DNA of 64,000 nt from UBA7672 sp965279205 (GCA_965279205.1 OZ257144.1:2480001-2544000), one strand, 5' to 3'; shown: positions 34,134 to 43,102, counted from the first letter of the stretch. The notes: generated by a model not told the origin, from the letters alone. Numbers and translations are program-made.

Positions 34134-35209
34134 GGCTTCGGCAACAACTCGCCCTGTTTGATGTCGGTGGAGCCGGCTGGAAGATCGGCGCGATAGCCGT
34201 CCCAGGCGGCCACCCATTTTTCCTGCGGGCGCACGGCAGCGACACCATGGAAGAACAGGGGCGATCCGACCTGCGCGCTGGGGATGTGGTGCGTATAGAC
34301 CAGCAGCTTCACACCGGCCTCGTTGGCCATGGTCGCGATCTCGACCGGCGAGGCGTGATAGTCCGGTATGTCGCCCATGATCTTCGAGACGCGCGGGTTG
34401 CCTTGCGCTGCAGTGATGTTCTTCATCGTGGCTACGAGGCTAGGCGAGAGAGATTCCGCGACAAGAATGTCAGCACCCCTGGAGTTCTCGACGAGGTTCG
34501 GTGTCATCGCGGTGTCGCCGGAGACGACGATCGACCTGCCCTTCCAGTCGAAGCGATATCCGACAGCGGGGCGGATGGGGTCGTGATCGACCTCGAAAGC
34601 CGTCACCTTCAGATCACCGTCTTGCAGGATCACGTCCTCGGCCGTGAGTTCGCCCTTGAAGGTCTTGCCGAACTCACGAGCTTCGAGAGGCGATGCGGCG
34701 AGGTTGATCACTGTTGCGCCGTGGTGGGCGAGGCGCAGGCGGGCGTCTTCCTCGTAGGCGAGGTTGAAACCATCGACGAGATTTCTGACGCCGTGCGGGC
34801 CATAGACCGGCAGGAAGTGATCGCGCCCGGCGACCATGGTCTGCATCCGGAATTCGCCGAGATCACCAATATGATCGGAATGGAAATGCGTGATGAAGAC
34901 GCCGGCGATACGCGCACCGGGAAATTGCATGCGCGCCAGCTGTTCCCAGGACTCCGGCCCCGTGTCGACGACGTAGGCCTTGTCGCCAGCGACAACGACC
35001 GTACAGGCCTTGGCGCGGCCGGGGTCCGGCAAGGGTGAGGATGTCCCGCACAGGATGACCCTCAGCGCCTTGCCGTCGAAAACTTCGGCCATGGCGGGAC
35101 CGCCAGAAGAAGCCGGAAGCGGCGCGACAGTCGTTTGCATCGCTGGCTGTTCAGGCGTGGCGCAGGCCGCAAGCACCGCGGCGACGACAAATCCTGCGAT
35201 GCGCTTCAT
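34130..35209 (-). CDS. MBL-fold metallohydrolase lipoprotein
   Basis: This 359-residue protein has a lipobox ending VLAAC (Cys16) and a metallo-beta-lactamase fold. The metal motif is HFHSDH (residues 108-113). Later ligands are in VSGDTAMTP and the VYTHHIP segment. The order CGTSSPLPDPGRA then THFHSDHIGDL resembles the ribonuclease Z/arylsulfatase-like branch, but periplasmic lipidation argues for a small-molecule or ester substrate rather than tRNA. The substrate is not known. Confidence 0.85.
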   Translation of the reverse strand: MKRIAGFVVAAVLAACATPEQPAMQTTVAPLPASSGGPAMAEVFDGKALRVILCGTSSPLPDPGRAKACTVVVAGDKAYVVDTGPESWEQLARMQFPGARIAGVFITHFHSDHIGDLGEFRMQTMVAGRDHFLPVYGPHGVRNLVDGFNLAYEEDARLRLAHHGATVINLAASPLEAREFGKTFKGELTAEDVILQDGDLKVTAFEVDHDPIRPAVGYRFDWKGRSIVVSGDTAMTPNLVENSRGADILVAESLSPSLVATMKNITAAQGNPRVSKIMGDIPDYHASPVEIATMANEAGVKLLVYTHHIPSAQVGSPLFFHGVAAVRPQEKWVAAWDGYRADLPAGSTDIKQGELLPKP

Positions 35210-35278
35210 TTGCCCTGCCCCGACCGGTTGATACCGGTGCGTAGCTAGCAGGCATAAAGAAACGACGCAAAGGCGCCC

Positions 35279-37276
35279 CTACGCGAACTCGACGAGGATT
35301 TCGTCGGCAGCGACGGAGGCGCCAGCGGAAGCATTGATCGTCTTCACGACGCCATCGGCTTCTGCGCGGATGATGTTCTGCATCTTCATTGCCTCGACGA
35401 TGCAGACGGCCTCGCCCGATTTCACTTCCTGTCCGATAGCCACAGCCACTGAGACAATGAGACCTGGCATCGGGCTCATGATCAGTTTGGACGTGTCGGG
35501 CTTCTGTTTTTCCGGCAGGCGAGCGTGCAGTTCGGCCTGGAAGGGCGTGCAGACTTTTGCATGCTTCTCGACGCCGAGGCGGCGAATGACAAAGCCCTCT
35601 TCCGCCGTCGCGATGGCGAGCGCGTAGGGCTTGTCGTCGAACGTCAGCTCCATGACGCCGATGCCCGGCTTCCAGTCGGTTGTGAGGGAGGATGTCTTTC
35701 CGCCTTCGAACTCGATTTCCGCTTCGCCCATCTGATACTGGATGTTCACCGGCACCTGCTTGCGGCCGAGAAGAACGACCCAGTCCTTCCGTTGCGGGCG
35801 CGCCGGTTCGGTGCGGCCCGAGATCTGCGAGGCGCGCGTGCGCACTAGAACGTTCGCGTAGACCGCCGCAGCGACGATGACCTTCTCGACTTCGGGGGAT
35901 GCTTCGGCGCCGTGGAAGCCCTGGGGGAATTCTTCCCTGATGTAGCCGGTGGTGATCTTGCCAGACTGGAAGCGCTTCTGGTCGAGCACGGCCGCAAGGA
36001 ACGGCGAGTTGTCCTGGATGCCTTTGATCTCCAGCCGCTCCAGCGCCTTGGTATGCGTGGCGATGGCGGTGGCGCGATCCTTTCCGTGAGTGATCAGCTT
36101 GGCGATCATCGGATCGTAGAACATCGAAATCTCGTCGCCCTCGCGGACGCCCGTGTCGATGCGTACGGTACCTTCACCGAGCTTGCCTTCGGCCGGGAAC
36201 TTCATGCGCTTGAGGCGGCCGATCGAAGGCAGGAAGCCGCGATAGGGGTCCTCGGCATAGATGCGGCTCTCGAGCGCCCAGCCCTTGATGCCGACGTCCT
36301 TCTGCTTGATCGCCAGCTTCTCGCCGGCGGCGACGCGCAGCATCTGCTCGACGAGATCATAGCCGGTGATCAGTTCGGTCACGGGGTGCTCGACCTGCAG
36401 GCGCGTGTTCATCTCAAGGAAGTAGAAATTGCGCTGGCCGTCGACGATGAACTCGACCGTGCCGGCGCTGTCATAGTTCACTGCTTTCGAGAGTGCGACC
36501 GCCTGCTCGCCCATCGCCTTGCGCGTCTCTGGCGTGAGGAAGGGCGATGGCGCCTCTTCGAAGACCTTCTGGTTGCGGCGCTGGATCGAGCACTCGCGCT
36601 CGTTGAGGTAAATGATGTTGCCGTGCTTGTCGCCGAGCACCTGGATCTCGATATGGCGCGGCTGGTCGACGAACTTCTCGATGAAGATGCGGTCGTCGCC
36701 GAACGATGCAATCGCCTCGGCGCGCGCGCCATCAAAGCCTTCCTTCGCTTCGGCCGAGTTGAACGCGATGCGCAGGCCCTTGCCACCACCACCCGCCGAC
36801 GCCTTGATCATGACCGGGTAGCCGATCGAGTCCGCGATCTTCACCGCCTCTTTCGCATCCGCGATCAGGCCCATGTGGCCCGGCACGGTGTTGACGCCTG
36901 CTTCGGCCGCGAACTTCTTCGAGGTGATCTTGTCGCCCATCGCCTCGATGGCGTGCGGGTTTGGACCGATGAAGACGATCTTCTCGGCCGCGAGGCGCTT
37001 CGCGAAGCCTGCGTTCTCCGAGAGGAAGCCGAAGCCCGGGTGGACAGCTTCCGCGCCCGACTTGCGCACGGCATCGACGATCTTGTCCTGGACGAGATAG
37101 CTCTGCGCCGCTGGAGAGCCGCCGATGTGGATGGCCTCGTCCGCCATATCCACGGCCATGGAGCCGGCGTCGGCGTCTGAATAGACGACCACCGTCTTCA
37201 CGCCCATGCGCCGGGCAGTCTTGATCACCCGGCAGGCGATTTCCCCGCGGTTGGCGATCAGGATTTTGGAGAACAT
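35279..37276 (-). CDS. pccA: Propionyl/acyl-CoA carboxylase alpha subunit
   Basis: This 665-residue protein joins a biotin carboxylase (1-450: KILIANRGEIACRV, ASAGGGGKGLRIA, EMNTRLQVEH) to a linker domain (about 460-590) and a C-terminal biotinyl domain with EAMKMQN. That layout is of acyl-CoA carboxylase alpha subunits; PccA handles propionyl-CoA to methylmalonyl-CoA. A methylcrotonyl-CoA carboxylase alpha (MccA) is the alternative, since the branched-chain enzyme Ivd is encoded 5 kb away. The beta subunit is not in the window. It is monocistronic. Confidence 0.88.
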   Translation of the reverse strand: MFSKILIANRGEIACRVIKTARRMGVKTVVVYSDADAGSMAVDMADEAIHIGGSPAAQSYLVQDKIVDAVRKSGAEAVHPGFGFLSENAGFAKRLAAEKIVFIGPNPHAIEAMGDKITSKKFAAEAGVNTVPGHMGLIADAKEAVKIADSIGYPVMIKASAGGGGKGLRIAFNSAEAKEGFDGARAEAIASFGDDRIFIEKFVDQPRHIEIQVLGDKHGNIIYLNERECSIQRRNQKVFEEAPSPFLTPETRKAMGEQAVALSKAVNYDSAGTVEFIVDGQRNFYFLEMNTRLQVEHPVTELITGYDLVEQMLRVAAGEKLAIKQKDVGIKGWALESRIYAEDPYRGFLPSIGRLKRMKFPAEGKLGEGTVRIDTGVREGDEISMFYDPMIAKLITHGKDRATAIATHTKALERLEIKGIQDNSPFLAAVLDQKRFQSGKITTGYIREEFPQGFHGAEASPEVEKVIVAAAVYANVLVRTRASQISGRTEPARPQRKDWVVLLGRKQVPVNIQYQMGEAEIEFEGGKTSSLTTDWKPGIGVMELTFDDKPYALAIATAEEGFVIRRLGVEKHAKVCTPFQAELHARLPEKQKPDTSKLIMSPMPGLIVSVAVAIGQEVKSGEAVCIVEAMKMQNIIRAEADGVVKTINASAGASVAADEILVEFA

Positions 37277-37367
37277 CGACTACCCCGGAAGCCCTGGAAA
37301 CTGTGACGGCAAGGTGACTATTGAAGCCAGCGGGTCAAGGCGAATTTCGCCCCTGCGGCGCCTCGAC

Positions 37368-37814
37368 CTAGCTCTTGCTGCGCCGTTTGACCTCGATGCT
37401 GTCCATGCCGGTCGTGACGGCCACCAGAATGGCGGTCGACCAGCCAATCAGGATCAGCCCCATGACCCCTTCGACGCCTGCCAGCAGGCGGTGGTCGATC
37501 GCGGGAACGATGTCGCCATAACCGAGCGTGGTGAAGGTGCTCGCCGAGAAGTAGAGCGCTGTCTCGAAGTCGCCGGGGAACTGGCCCAGCCTGTCGTACA
37601 GGATGGCATAGGCTGTGATCTCGATCGCGTGCAGCGCGAGCAGGCCGAACACCATCGCGACGACGGTAAGTCCCCGCTGATGCGCATACCCTTCGCGCCA
37701 GGGCTTCGCGCGATCCGACGCGTGGACGTGCGTCAGGACATAGATGCCGGTCGAATGGCAAAGCACGCACAGCACAATCATGCCGGCGGATATCGCAAGG
37801 TTCTGGGCTAGCAT
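37368..37814 (-). CDS. Two-TM potassium channel pore protein
   Basis: This 148-residue protein carries the K+ selectivity filter TLGYGD at residues 96-101. A first helix lies at about 5-27, a second at about 50-73, a pore helix at 86-95 and a final helix at about 111-133. The layout is of small single-pore channels, so it should work as a tetramer. There is no TrkA-N/RCK regulatory domain. It is divergent from the GIY-YIG gene with a 153-bp spacer that holds two GTTAAC sites. Confidence 0.85.
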   Translation of the reverse strand: MLAQNLAISAGMIVLCVLCHSTGIYVLTHVHASDRAKPWREGYAHQRGLTVVAMVFGLLALHAIEITAYAILYDRLGQFPGDFETALYFSASTFTTLGYGDIVPAIDHRLLAGVEGVMGLILIGWSTAILVAVTTGMDSIEVKRRSKS

Positions 37815-37967
37815 GTCCGTCCTCCGGCTCCAGAAGACCGGGCTTCGGTTAACGAAATTGTTCGGGTCTGGCTTCTCGGCGCCACGGGAAGGACTCGATT
37901 TTCAGGTCTCGTTAACCGTGGCGGACAGACAATCCGCGCACTTCGACACCGTCATGCGGGGACGCAT

Positions 37968-38531
37968 ATGATCTTCTTCGGAAAACACAGCTGGCGCGGG
38001 GAATCCGGCAAGCGCTACTACTTCAACTGCGCGCTGACCAAGCACGGTATCCCCGACGATTCAGGCGGCATCTATGTTTTCGTGCAGCGCCGCTTCGCCT
38101 TTTTTCTGAAGGCTCTTTATGTCGGCAAGGCTGCCAATCTTCGCGGTCGCCTGCTCGGTCACGAGAAGTGGGGCAAGGCCTGGTGGATCCTCGGCGCAAC
38201 CGAGCGCCACGTGATGCGTGTCGGCTCGGAGACCGAGCGTCGCATGATCGAGGAAGATCTGATCCGCGGCCTCGTGCCTCGAATGAACGACGTGATGATG
38301 CCGCGCTGCGAGGACGATGCACCCAATACGCCGGAGCTGCGTCGGAAGTGGGAATGGCGTCGCGCGGTTGCCGCGTGGTTTGCAGGCCTGTTCGGCAAGA
38401 AACCGCACGCCCCGCACGAAGGCCACGACGACAATCACGACGGCAAGCCGGATCACCAGCACGCCGCGCCGCGCGCGAAATCACGCAAGCCGGCAAATTC
38501 GAACGGCGACTTCTGGCGCAAGAGCGCCTGA
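37968..38531 (+). CDS. GIY-YIG domain protein with His-rich tail
   Basis: This 187-residue protein has a divergent GIY-YIG fold at about 30-105. The GGIYVFV strand pairs with ALYVGKAANLRGRL, the catalytic-type Arg and Tyr, and the later Glu (MIEEDLI) plus Asn (MNDVM) match conserved positions. Residues 120-145 contain WRRAVAAWFAGLFG, a possible amphipathic membrane-binding helix. The tail (about 143-170) has seven or more His with Asp/Glu (PHEGHDDNHDGKPDHQH), a probable metal-binding stretch, then a basic end. Nuclease activity is inferred only from the fold. Confidence 0.7.
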   Translation: MIFFGKHSWRGESGKRYYFNCALTKHGIPDDSGGIYVFVQRRFAFFLKALYVGKAANLRGRLLGHEKWGKAWWILGATERHVMRVGSETERRMIEEDLIRGLVPRMNDVMMPRCEDDAPNTPELRRKWEWRRAVAAWFAGLFGKKPHAPHEGHDDNHDGKPDHQHAAPRAKSRKPANSNGDFWRKSA

Positions 38532-38538
38532 GGCAGGG

Positions 38539-39510
38539 CTAGAGCTTCACCTCGTAGGGCGCCGGCTTGCCGGACAGCACCGCTTCGATGTTGTCGAGCG
38601 CGCGGTTGGACATTTCCGTTCGGGTCTCGATTGTCGCAGTGCCGACGTGCGGCAGCAGAAACGTGTTGGGCAGCTCGTTGATGCGCGTGTCGTAATTCGG
38701 TTCGCTCTGGAACACGTCGAGACCTGCCGCAGACAGCTGTCCCGACTTCAGCGCATCGATCAGCGCCTCCTCGTCGACGAGATTTCCTCGCGCGGAGTTC
38801 ACGAACAGCGCGCCCTTCGGCAGCAGGGCGAACTTTTCGCGTGTCATGATCACGCCCTGCCCGCCCGGCAGGTTGAGGCTCAGCACCTGGCTGTGCGGCA
38901 GCATCTCATCCAGCGATGCGAAATAGCGCGCACCTTGCTCAAGGTCCGACGGGAGGCGGCTGCGGTTGTGATAGATGACCGGCATACGGAACCCCTGCGC
39001 GCGCTCAGCGACCGCGCGGCCGATACGGCCCATCCCGACAATCCCGAGCGTCTTGCCCGTCAGGTCGGTGCCTAGCCCGTCGAAGAAGCCGTTCCGTACA
39101 CTCCAGGCCTGGTCCATGCTGCGGACGTGTTCCTTGGCACGCCGGCACGCTCCAAGCATCAACAGCATCGTCACATCGGCCGTCGCGTCCGTGACTGCAT
39201 CCGGTGTGATGCCTATGGCGATGCCGCGTGCATTGGCGGCGGCGACATCGATATGATCGAAGCCGACGCTGGTCGATGCAATGATCTTCACGCAGGCCGG
39301 CAGACGCGCAATCGCATCCGCCTTCATCGGGATGCCGAGCGAGATCAGGAGAGCGTCCGCCTGGTTGGCGTTGGCCGCCTCGATCAATCGCTCGGTCCCG
39401 ATGTGCTTCTGGGGCTCGATGCAGTCGAACAAAGCCTCCGCCCGCGCCCGGACAGGCGTGGGGATCGGCAGCGACAGGACAAGACGGCCGAGCTTGGCGG
39501 GTGAAGTCAT
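38539..39510 (-). CDS. D-isomer-specific 2-hydroxyacid dehydrogenase
   Basis: This 323-residue NAD(P)-dependent dehydrogenase reduces 2-oxo acids or oxidises D-2-hydroxyacids. The nucleotide-binding motif is GIVGMGRIGRAVAER. Catalytic Arg is in NSARGNLVDEEAL, Glu in FQSEPN and His in LLPHVGTATIETR. An aliphatic substrate such as glyoxylate or hydroxypyruvate is likely, but the exact one is not known. ATG 39510 is the family-like start. It lies 7 bp downstream of the MFS transporter on the same strand, suggesting a shared transcript for uptake and use of a carboxylate. Confidence 0.9.
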   Translation of the reverse strand: MTSPAKLGRLVLSLPIPTPVRARAEALFDCIEPQKHIGTERLIEAANANQADALLISLGIPMKADAIARLPACVKIIASTSVGFDHIDVAAANARGIAIGITPDAVTDATADVTMLLMLGACRRAKEHVRSMDQAWSVRNGFFDGLGTDLTGKTLGIVGMGRIGRAVAERAQGFRMPVIYHNRSRLPSDLEQGARYFASLDEMLPHSQVLSLNLPGGQGVIMTREKFALLPKGALFVNSARGNLVDEEALIDALKSGQLSAAGLDVFQSEPNYDTRINELPNTFLLPHVGTATIETRTEMSNRALDNIEAVLSGKPAPYEVKL

Positions 39511-39517
39511 GGATACG

Positions 39518-41236
39518 TCAGCCCGCGCCGTCCTTGTCGCCCGGAGCGGATTCGTGGTGGATCTGGCGCTTGTATGTCTCGGGCAGGAAGAACAGCGCAA
39601 TCACGAAGGTGAAGCCTGCGATGATCACCGGGTACCAGATACCCGCGTAGATGTTCCCCGTGGATGCGACGATCGCGAAGGCGATGGTCGGCAGGAGACC
39701 GCCGAACCAGCCATTGCCGATGTGATACGGCAGAGACATCGAAGTATAACGCACCCGCGCGGGGAACAGCTCAACGAGCATCGCGGCCATGGGTCCATAA
39801 ACCATTGCTGTGCAGAGCTGCGTGAAGAACAATAGCAACACGACCATTGTAGCGTTGACAGCGCCCTGGTCCGCATTCGCCGGATAGCCGGCAGCCTTGA
39901 GGGCATCGCTTACCGTTTTGTTGTAAGCTGCAATGGCGCTGGCGCGCTCCGGACCTTCCATCTTCGCCGCATCTGGAGCGACATAAGTCTGGCCGCCGAC
40001 ATGGATCTCCGCAGCGCTGCCAGCCGGCAGGTCTTCCGCGTTGTAGCTCACGCCTGCTTTCGACAGCAGCGCCTTGGCGACGTCGCAAGACTGCGTGTCG
40101 AACTTGTTCTTGCCGACAGGGTCGAACTGCAGCGAACACGTCTGCGGATCAGCGCGCACGACCACCGGCGCCGTGTCGACAGCAGCATAGAGCGCCGGAT
40201 TGGCCGACTGCGTCAGCATGTGGAACAGCGGGAAGTAGGTCAGCACCGGAATCAGCAGGCCGACCAGGATCAGGTAGCGGCGGCCAATCTTGTCCGACAG
40301 CCAGCCGAAGAAGACATAGAATGGCGTGCCAACCGCCAGCGAAATGGCGACGAGCGTGTCAGCCTGCGCGGGGTCCATGCGCAGGGTCTGCTTCAGGTAG
40401 TTGAGGCCGTAGAAGGTGCCCGTGTACCAGATCACTGCCTGTCCAGCGACGCAGCCGAACAAGGCGATGATGACCCATTTGAGATTGCTCCATTTGCCAA
40501 ACGCTTCGGAGAGCGGCGCCTTGGACGTAGCCATCTCTTCCTTCATCTTCACGAAGACCGGGCTTTCGTTGAGCTGGAGACGAATCCAGATCGAGACCAG
40601 CAGCAGGCCGACAGAGAGCAGGAACGGCACGCGCCAGCCCCACTCATTGAACGCCTCCGGCGTCATCATCGAGCGTACGCCAAGAATGACCATCAGCGAG
40701 ACGAACAGGCCGATGGTCGCCGTGATCTGGATCCACGACGTGAAGAAGCCACGGCGATTTGCAGGCGCGTGTTCGGCGATATAGGTCGCAGCGCCACCAT
40801 ACTCACCGCCGATGGCGAGGCCCTGCAGCACGCGTAGCGAAACCAGCAGGATCGGCGCGATGATGCCGAGCCCGGCGCCCATCGACTCGAACGTCGCCGC
40901 GCTCGGCAGCAGGCCGACCAGGAAGGTCGCGATACCCATGATGATCATGGTGACGAGGAAGGTGTTCTTGCGGCCGACCACGTCGCCGATGCGGCCGAAG
41001 GCCAGCGCGCCGAACGGGCGGACGATGAAGCCAGCCGCGAAAGTCGCCAGCGCAAGGATGTAGCCCGTCGTCTCGTTCACGCCCGAGTAGAAGTGCGTGT
41101 TGATGTTGGCGACCAGCGATCCGTACAGGAAGAAATCGTACCATTCGAACATGGTGCCAACGCTGGACGCGCCGATAACCAGAAACCCGTTCTGTTTCTC
41201 AGGCGCGGAAGCTGCCGCAGCGGCGGTGGTTTCCAT
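39518..41236 (-). CDS. MFS transporter of the metabolite:H+ symporter type
   Basis: This 572-residue transporter has 12 predicted helices. The MHS-type start is VIGASSVGTMFEWYDFFLYGSL; the loop 2-3 motif is GRIGDVVGRKNT; and the EYGGAATYIAEHAP segment follows helix 4. A second GWLSDKIGRRY motif marks the C-terminal half. Between helices 8 and 9, about residues 345-435, is a large loop with two Cys (PQTCSLQF, TQSCDVAK) that should be periplasmic and could form a disulfide. Substrate is probably a carboxylate; the linked 2-hydroxyacid dehydrogenase supports that. Confidence 0.88.
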   Translation of the reverse strand: METTAAAAASAPEKQNGFLVIGASSVGTMFEWYDFFLYGSLVANINTHFYSGVNETTGYILALATFAAGFIVRPFGALAFGRIGDVVGRKNTFLVTMIIMGIATFLVGLLPSAATFESMGAGLGIIAPILLVSLRVLQGLAIGGEYGGAATYIAEHAPANRRGFFTSWIQITATIGLFVSLMVILGVRSMMTPEAFNEWGWRVPFLLSVGLLLVSIWIRLQLNESPVFVKMKEEMATSKAPLSEAFGKWSNLKWVIIALFGCVAGQAVIWYTGTFYGLNYLKQTLRMDPAQADTLVAISLAVGTPFYVFFGWLSDKIGRRYLILVGLLIPVLTYFPLFHMLTQSANPALYAAVDTAPVVVRADPQTCSLQFDPVGKNKFDTQSCDVAKALLSKAGVSYNAEDLPAGSAAEIHVGGQTYVAPDAAKMEGPERASAIAAYNKTVSDALKAAGYPANADQGAVNATMVVLLLFFTQLCTAMVYGPMAAMLVELFPARVRYTSMSLPYHIGNGWFGGLLPTIAFAIVASTGNIYAGIWYPVIIAGFTFVIALFFLPETYKRQIHHESAPGDKDGAG

Positions 41237-41425
41237 GTCTCGTCTCTCCCCTTGCCGCCCTTCCGTCATTCAGATCGGGCGGTCGCTCTTGTGCGGCGCA
41301 AGCTGCAACGGGCTGACGCGAAGGGCAAGGCGAAACGAGGTGGCGCCTCTCGCCTGTCTGCACCGATCATGAGACCTTCACACCCAAGTGACCCGTAGCT
41401 GGTCGTTTTGGGATGGGAGAACAGT

Positions 41426-41827
41426 ATGAAACGAGCTGCCATTGTTGCCTGCGCTGTCACACTCATCAGCCCCGCAGCTTTCGCCCAGACCCTGTCTTGT
41501 CCGGTGTCCGACGGAGTGAGCCCGACAAAGGCAAAACGGGATTTCGTTGAAGCATACGCTTCGGCAAATTACGCAACTCAGAAGCAGGACTGGCTCAGCG
41601 CCATAAGTCTGGCGGACAGCGCACTTCCTCATGCAATCGACGCGAGGCAGGCTCAGGCCGCGCTGGCCGTTCGAATGGTTGCGCTGGAAGCAATTAGGGA
41701 TGATGCACGGCTAGCGGACACCTTGGAAAGGCGGATTACATTGGGATGCATGACCGGCGCCGACGCAGCTAGCCTGCCAGCAATGCTCGATGCCACCCGC
41801 AGTCGGCTTGCCGCGCCACAGCAATGA
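41426..41827 (+). CDS. Exported protein of unknown function
   Basis: This 133-residue protein has a clear signal peptide (1-21, AAFA-Q cleavage). The mature part holds a Cys near its start (TLSCPVSDG) and another at ITLGCMTG, and helical segments that read like a single TPR-like repeat (DWLSAISLADSALPHAIDAR). I do not recognise it. GGGAGA lies 5 bases before ATG 41426. It precedes another exported protein 59 bp downstream and may be co-transcribed with it. Confidence 0.7.
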   Translation: MKRAAIVACAVTLISPAAFAQTLSCPVSDGVSPTKAKRDFVEAYASANYATQKQDWLSAISLADSALPHAIDARQAQAALAVRMVALEAIRDDARLADTLERRITLGCMTGADAASLPAMLDATRSRLAAPQQ

Positions 41828-41885
41828 TCGCTTGCCCGGCCGGGCGGCGCGACGCAGATTGCTTCGACATCCAGGGGAGACCGAC

Positions 41886-42506
41886 ATGATCCGGACATTC
41901 AACCTTATCGCCCTCGTTGCCGCGTGCGGTCTCGCCGTGGCCTGCCAACCCCAGAAAACGCCCGAGCAGATTGCCCAGGAAGAGATGCAGAAGCAGATGA
42001 CCGCCGCCATGGCGGGCATGGCTGGCGCTCTGGGCGCCAACGGCCCGAACGCCGCTGACAGTCAGCAGGCTGCGGCTGCCTTCGGAGCGGCAATGGGCGC
42101 AGCGATGAACGCCGCAGCGAACGATCCGAGCATGACAGCGGAGGAACGCGCGAAGGCCCAGCGGATCATGGGCGCCATGGCCAGCGGAAACGTTCACCCC
42201 GCCGCCTCCGCTTATCTGGGTGGCCTCAACAAGGCCGCAACGATCCTCGGCACGTTGAAGGATCAGAACTCGGCCAAGGCTGCTGAAATCCAGCTCGCAC
42301 CGATCTTTGCCGAAATGCAGACCAGCGCGAACGTCCTCAACGCCATGAGCCCGGCCGACCGCGAAGTGGCCATGGGCTCCGCCGCGCCTCAGCTGATGCA
42401 GGTGTCGATGACCATGATGACATCGTTGATGCCGCTGATGGCCAATCCGGAGATGAGCAAGACCATCGATGATCTGATGAGCAAGATGCCCGATATCGAC
42501 AACTAG
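41886..42506 (+). CDS. Met/Ala-rich lipoprotein of unknown function
   Basis: This 206-residue protein has a lipobox ending LAVAC (Cys20), so it is probably lipidated. The mature part is helical and rich in Met and Ala (QKQMTAAMAGMAGALG, AAMGAAMNAAAN). Met clusters also occur near the C-terminus. No cofactor motif is visible. Met-rich stretches can bind Cu(I) or act as oxidant sinks; that is a guess. A strong intrinsic terminator follows its stop. Confidence 0.7.
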   Translation: MIRTFNLIALVAACGLAVACQPQKTPEQIAQEEMQKQMTAAMAGMAGALGANGPNAADSQQAAAAFGAAMGAAMNAAANDPSMTAEERAKAQRIMGAMASGNVHPAASAYLGGLNKAATILGTLKDQNSAKAAEIQLAPIFAEMQTSANVLNAMSPADREVAMGSAAPQLMQVSMTMMTSLMPLMANPEMSKTIDDLMSKMPDIDN

Positions 42507-42528
42507 GCCGGCGCATTGGCATAACAGC

Positions 42529-42558
42529 AAAGGCCGCCCTCGCCGGGGCGGCCTTTTT
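42529..42558 (+). terminator. Rho-independent terminator after the Met-rich lipoprotein gene
   Basis: A 10-bp stem (AAAGGCCGCC with GGCGGCCTTT) closes an 8-base loop and runs into TTTTT. It ends the plus-strand transcript about 20 bp after the stop. Confidence 0.88.
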
Positions 42559-42587
42559 GTTTGCCGGCAAAAAGCATCTCTGAAAAG

Positions 42588-42618
42588 CAAAACGCCCGGC
42601 GGAAACCGCCGGGCGTTG
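42588..42618 (-). terminator. Rho-independent terminator of the HU gene
   Basis: A perfect 12-bp inverted repeat (AACGCCCGGCGG and its complement) has a 3-base loop. On the reverse strand it ends in TTTT, about 25 bp past the HU stop. It faces the plus-strand terminator, with about 30 bp between. Confidence 0.88.
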
Positions 42619-42641
42619 CAATTCCAGAGAACGATCCAGAG

Positions 42642-42944
42642 TTAGATCGACTCTTTCAGTTCTTTCGAGGCGCGGAAGGCGACCTTCTTGGAAGCCTTGA
42701 TCGCAACCGGCTCGCCCGTCGCCGGGTTGCGGCCCATGCGGGCGGCGCGCTTGCGCACGACGAGAACGCCGAGACCGACAAGGCGGATACGATCGCCTTT
42801 CTTGAGGTGCTTGGTGAGCATCGTAACGAGGTCGGCGAGCATGGCCTCAGCCTGCTTTTTCGGCATCTCGTGGCTCTCGGCCAGAGCGGCCGCGAGCTGT
42901 TTCGTGCTGACCGTGGTCTGTTTCGCTTTTGCTGCAGTGGCCAT
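42642..42944 (-). CDS. HU-family DNA-binding protein
   Basis: This 100-residue histone-like protein bends and compacts DNA as a dimer. The hydrophobic N-terminal helices (TKQLAAALAESHEMPKKQAEAML) lead to the RIRLVGLGVLVV strand and the beta-arm RKRAARMGRNPATGEPVAIKAS with the Asn-Pro intercalating tip. It ends with KKVAFRASKELK. It has about ten extra Ala/Lys residues at the N-terminus. It could be HU or a relative of IHF; the single gene with GRNPATGEP favours HU. Confidence 0.93.
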   Translation of the reverse strand: MATAAKAKQTTVSTKQLAAALAESHEMPKKQAEAMLADLVTMLTKHLKKGDRIRLVGLGVLVVRKRAARMGRNPATGEPVAIKASKKVAFRASKELKESI

Positions 42945-43102
42945 GTGGTTTCGACTCCCTTCGGAAAACCGGCCCTCTGAATACACGTATTTTGAGGGGT
43001 CCCAAGCGGAAAACGTGCGATTTACAAGGGGAATCAGTGCTTTTCACAGGGAAAAGCCCCAAAAACGCACTTAATTCGGGAAAAACCATATCCGGGCGCC
43101 GT

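Noticed and set aside
37848..37916. Two GTTAAC sites as CtrA half-sites upstream of the K+ channel and GIY-YIG genes
   Set aside because: They are 63 bp apart and lack the N7-spaced partner. GTTAAC alone is expected several times by chance in 64 kb.
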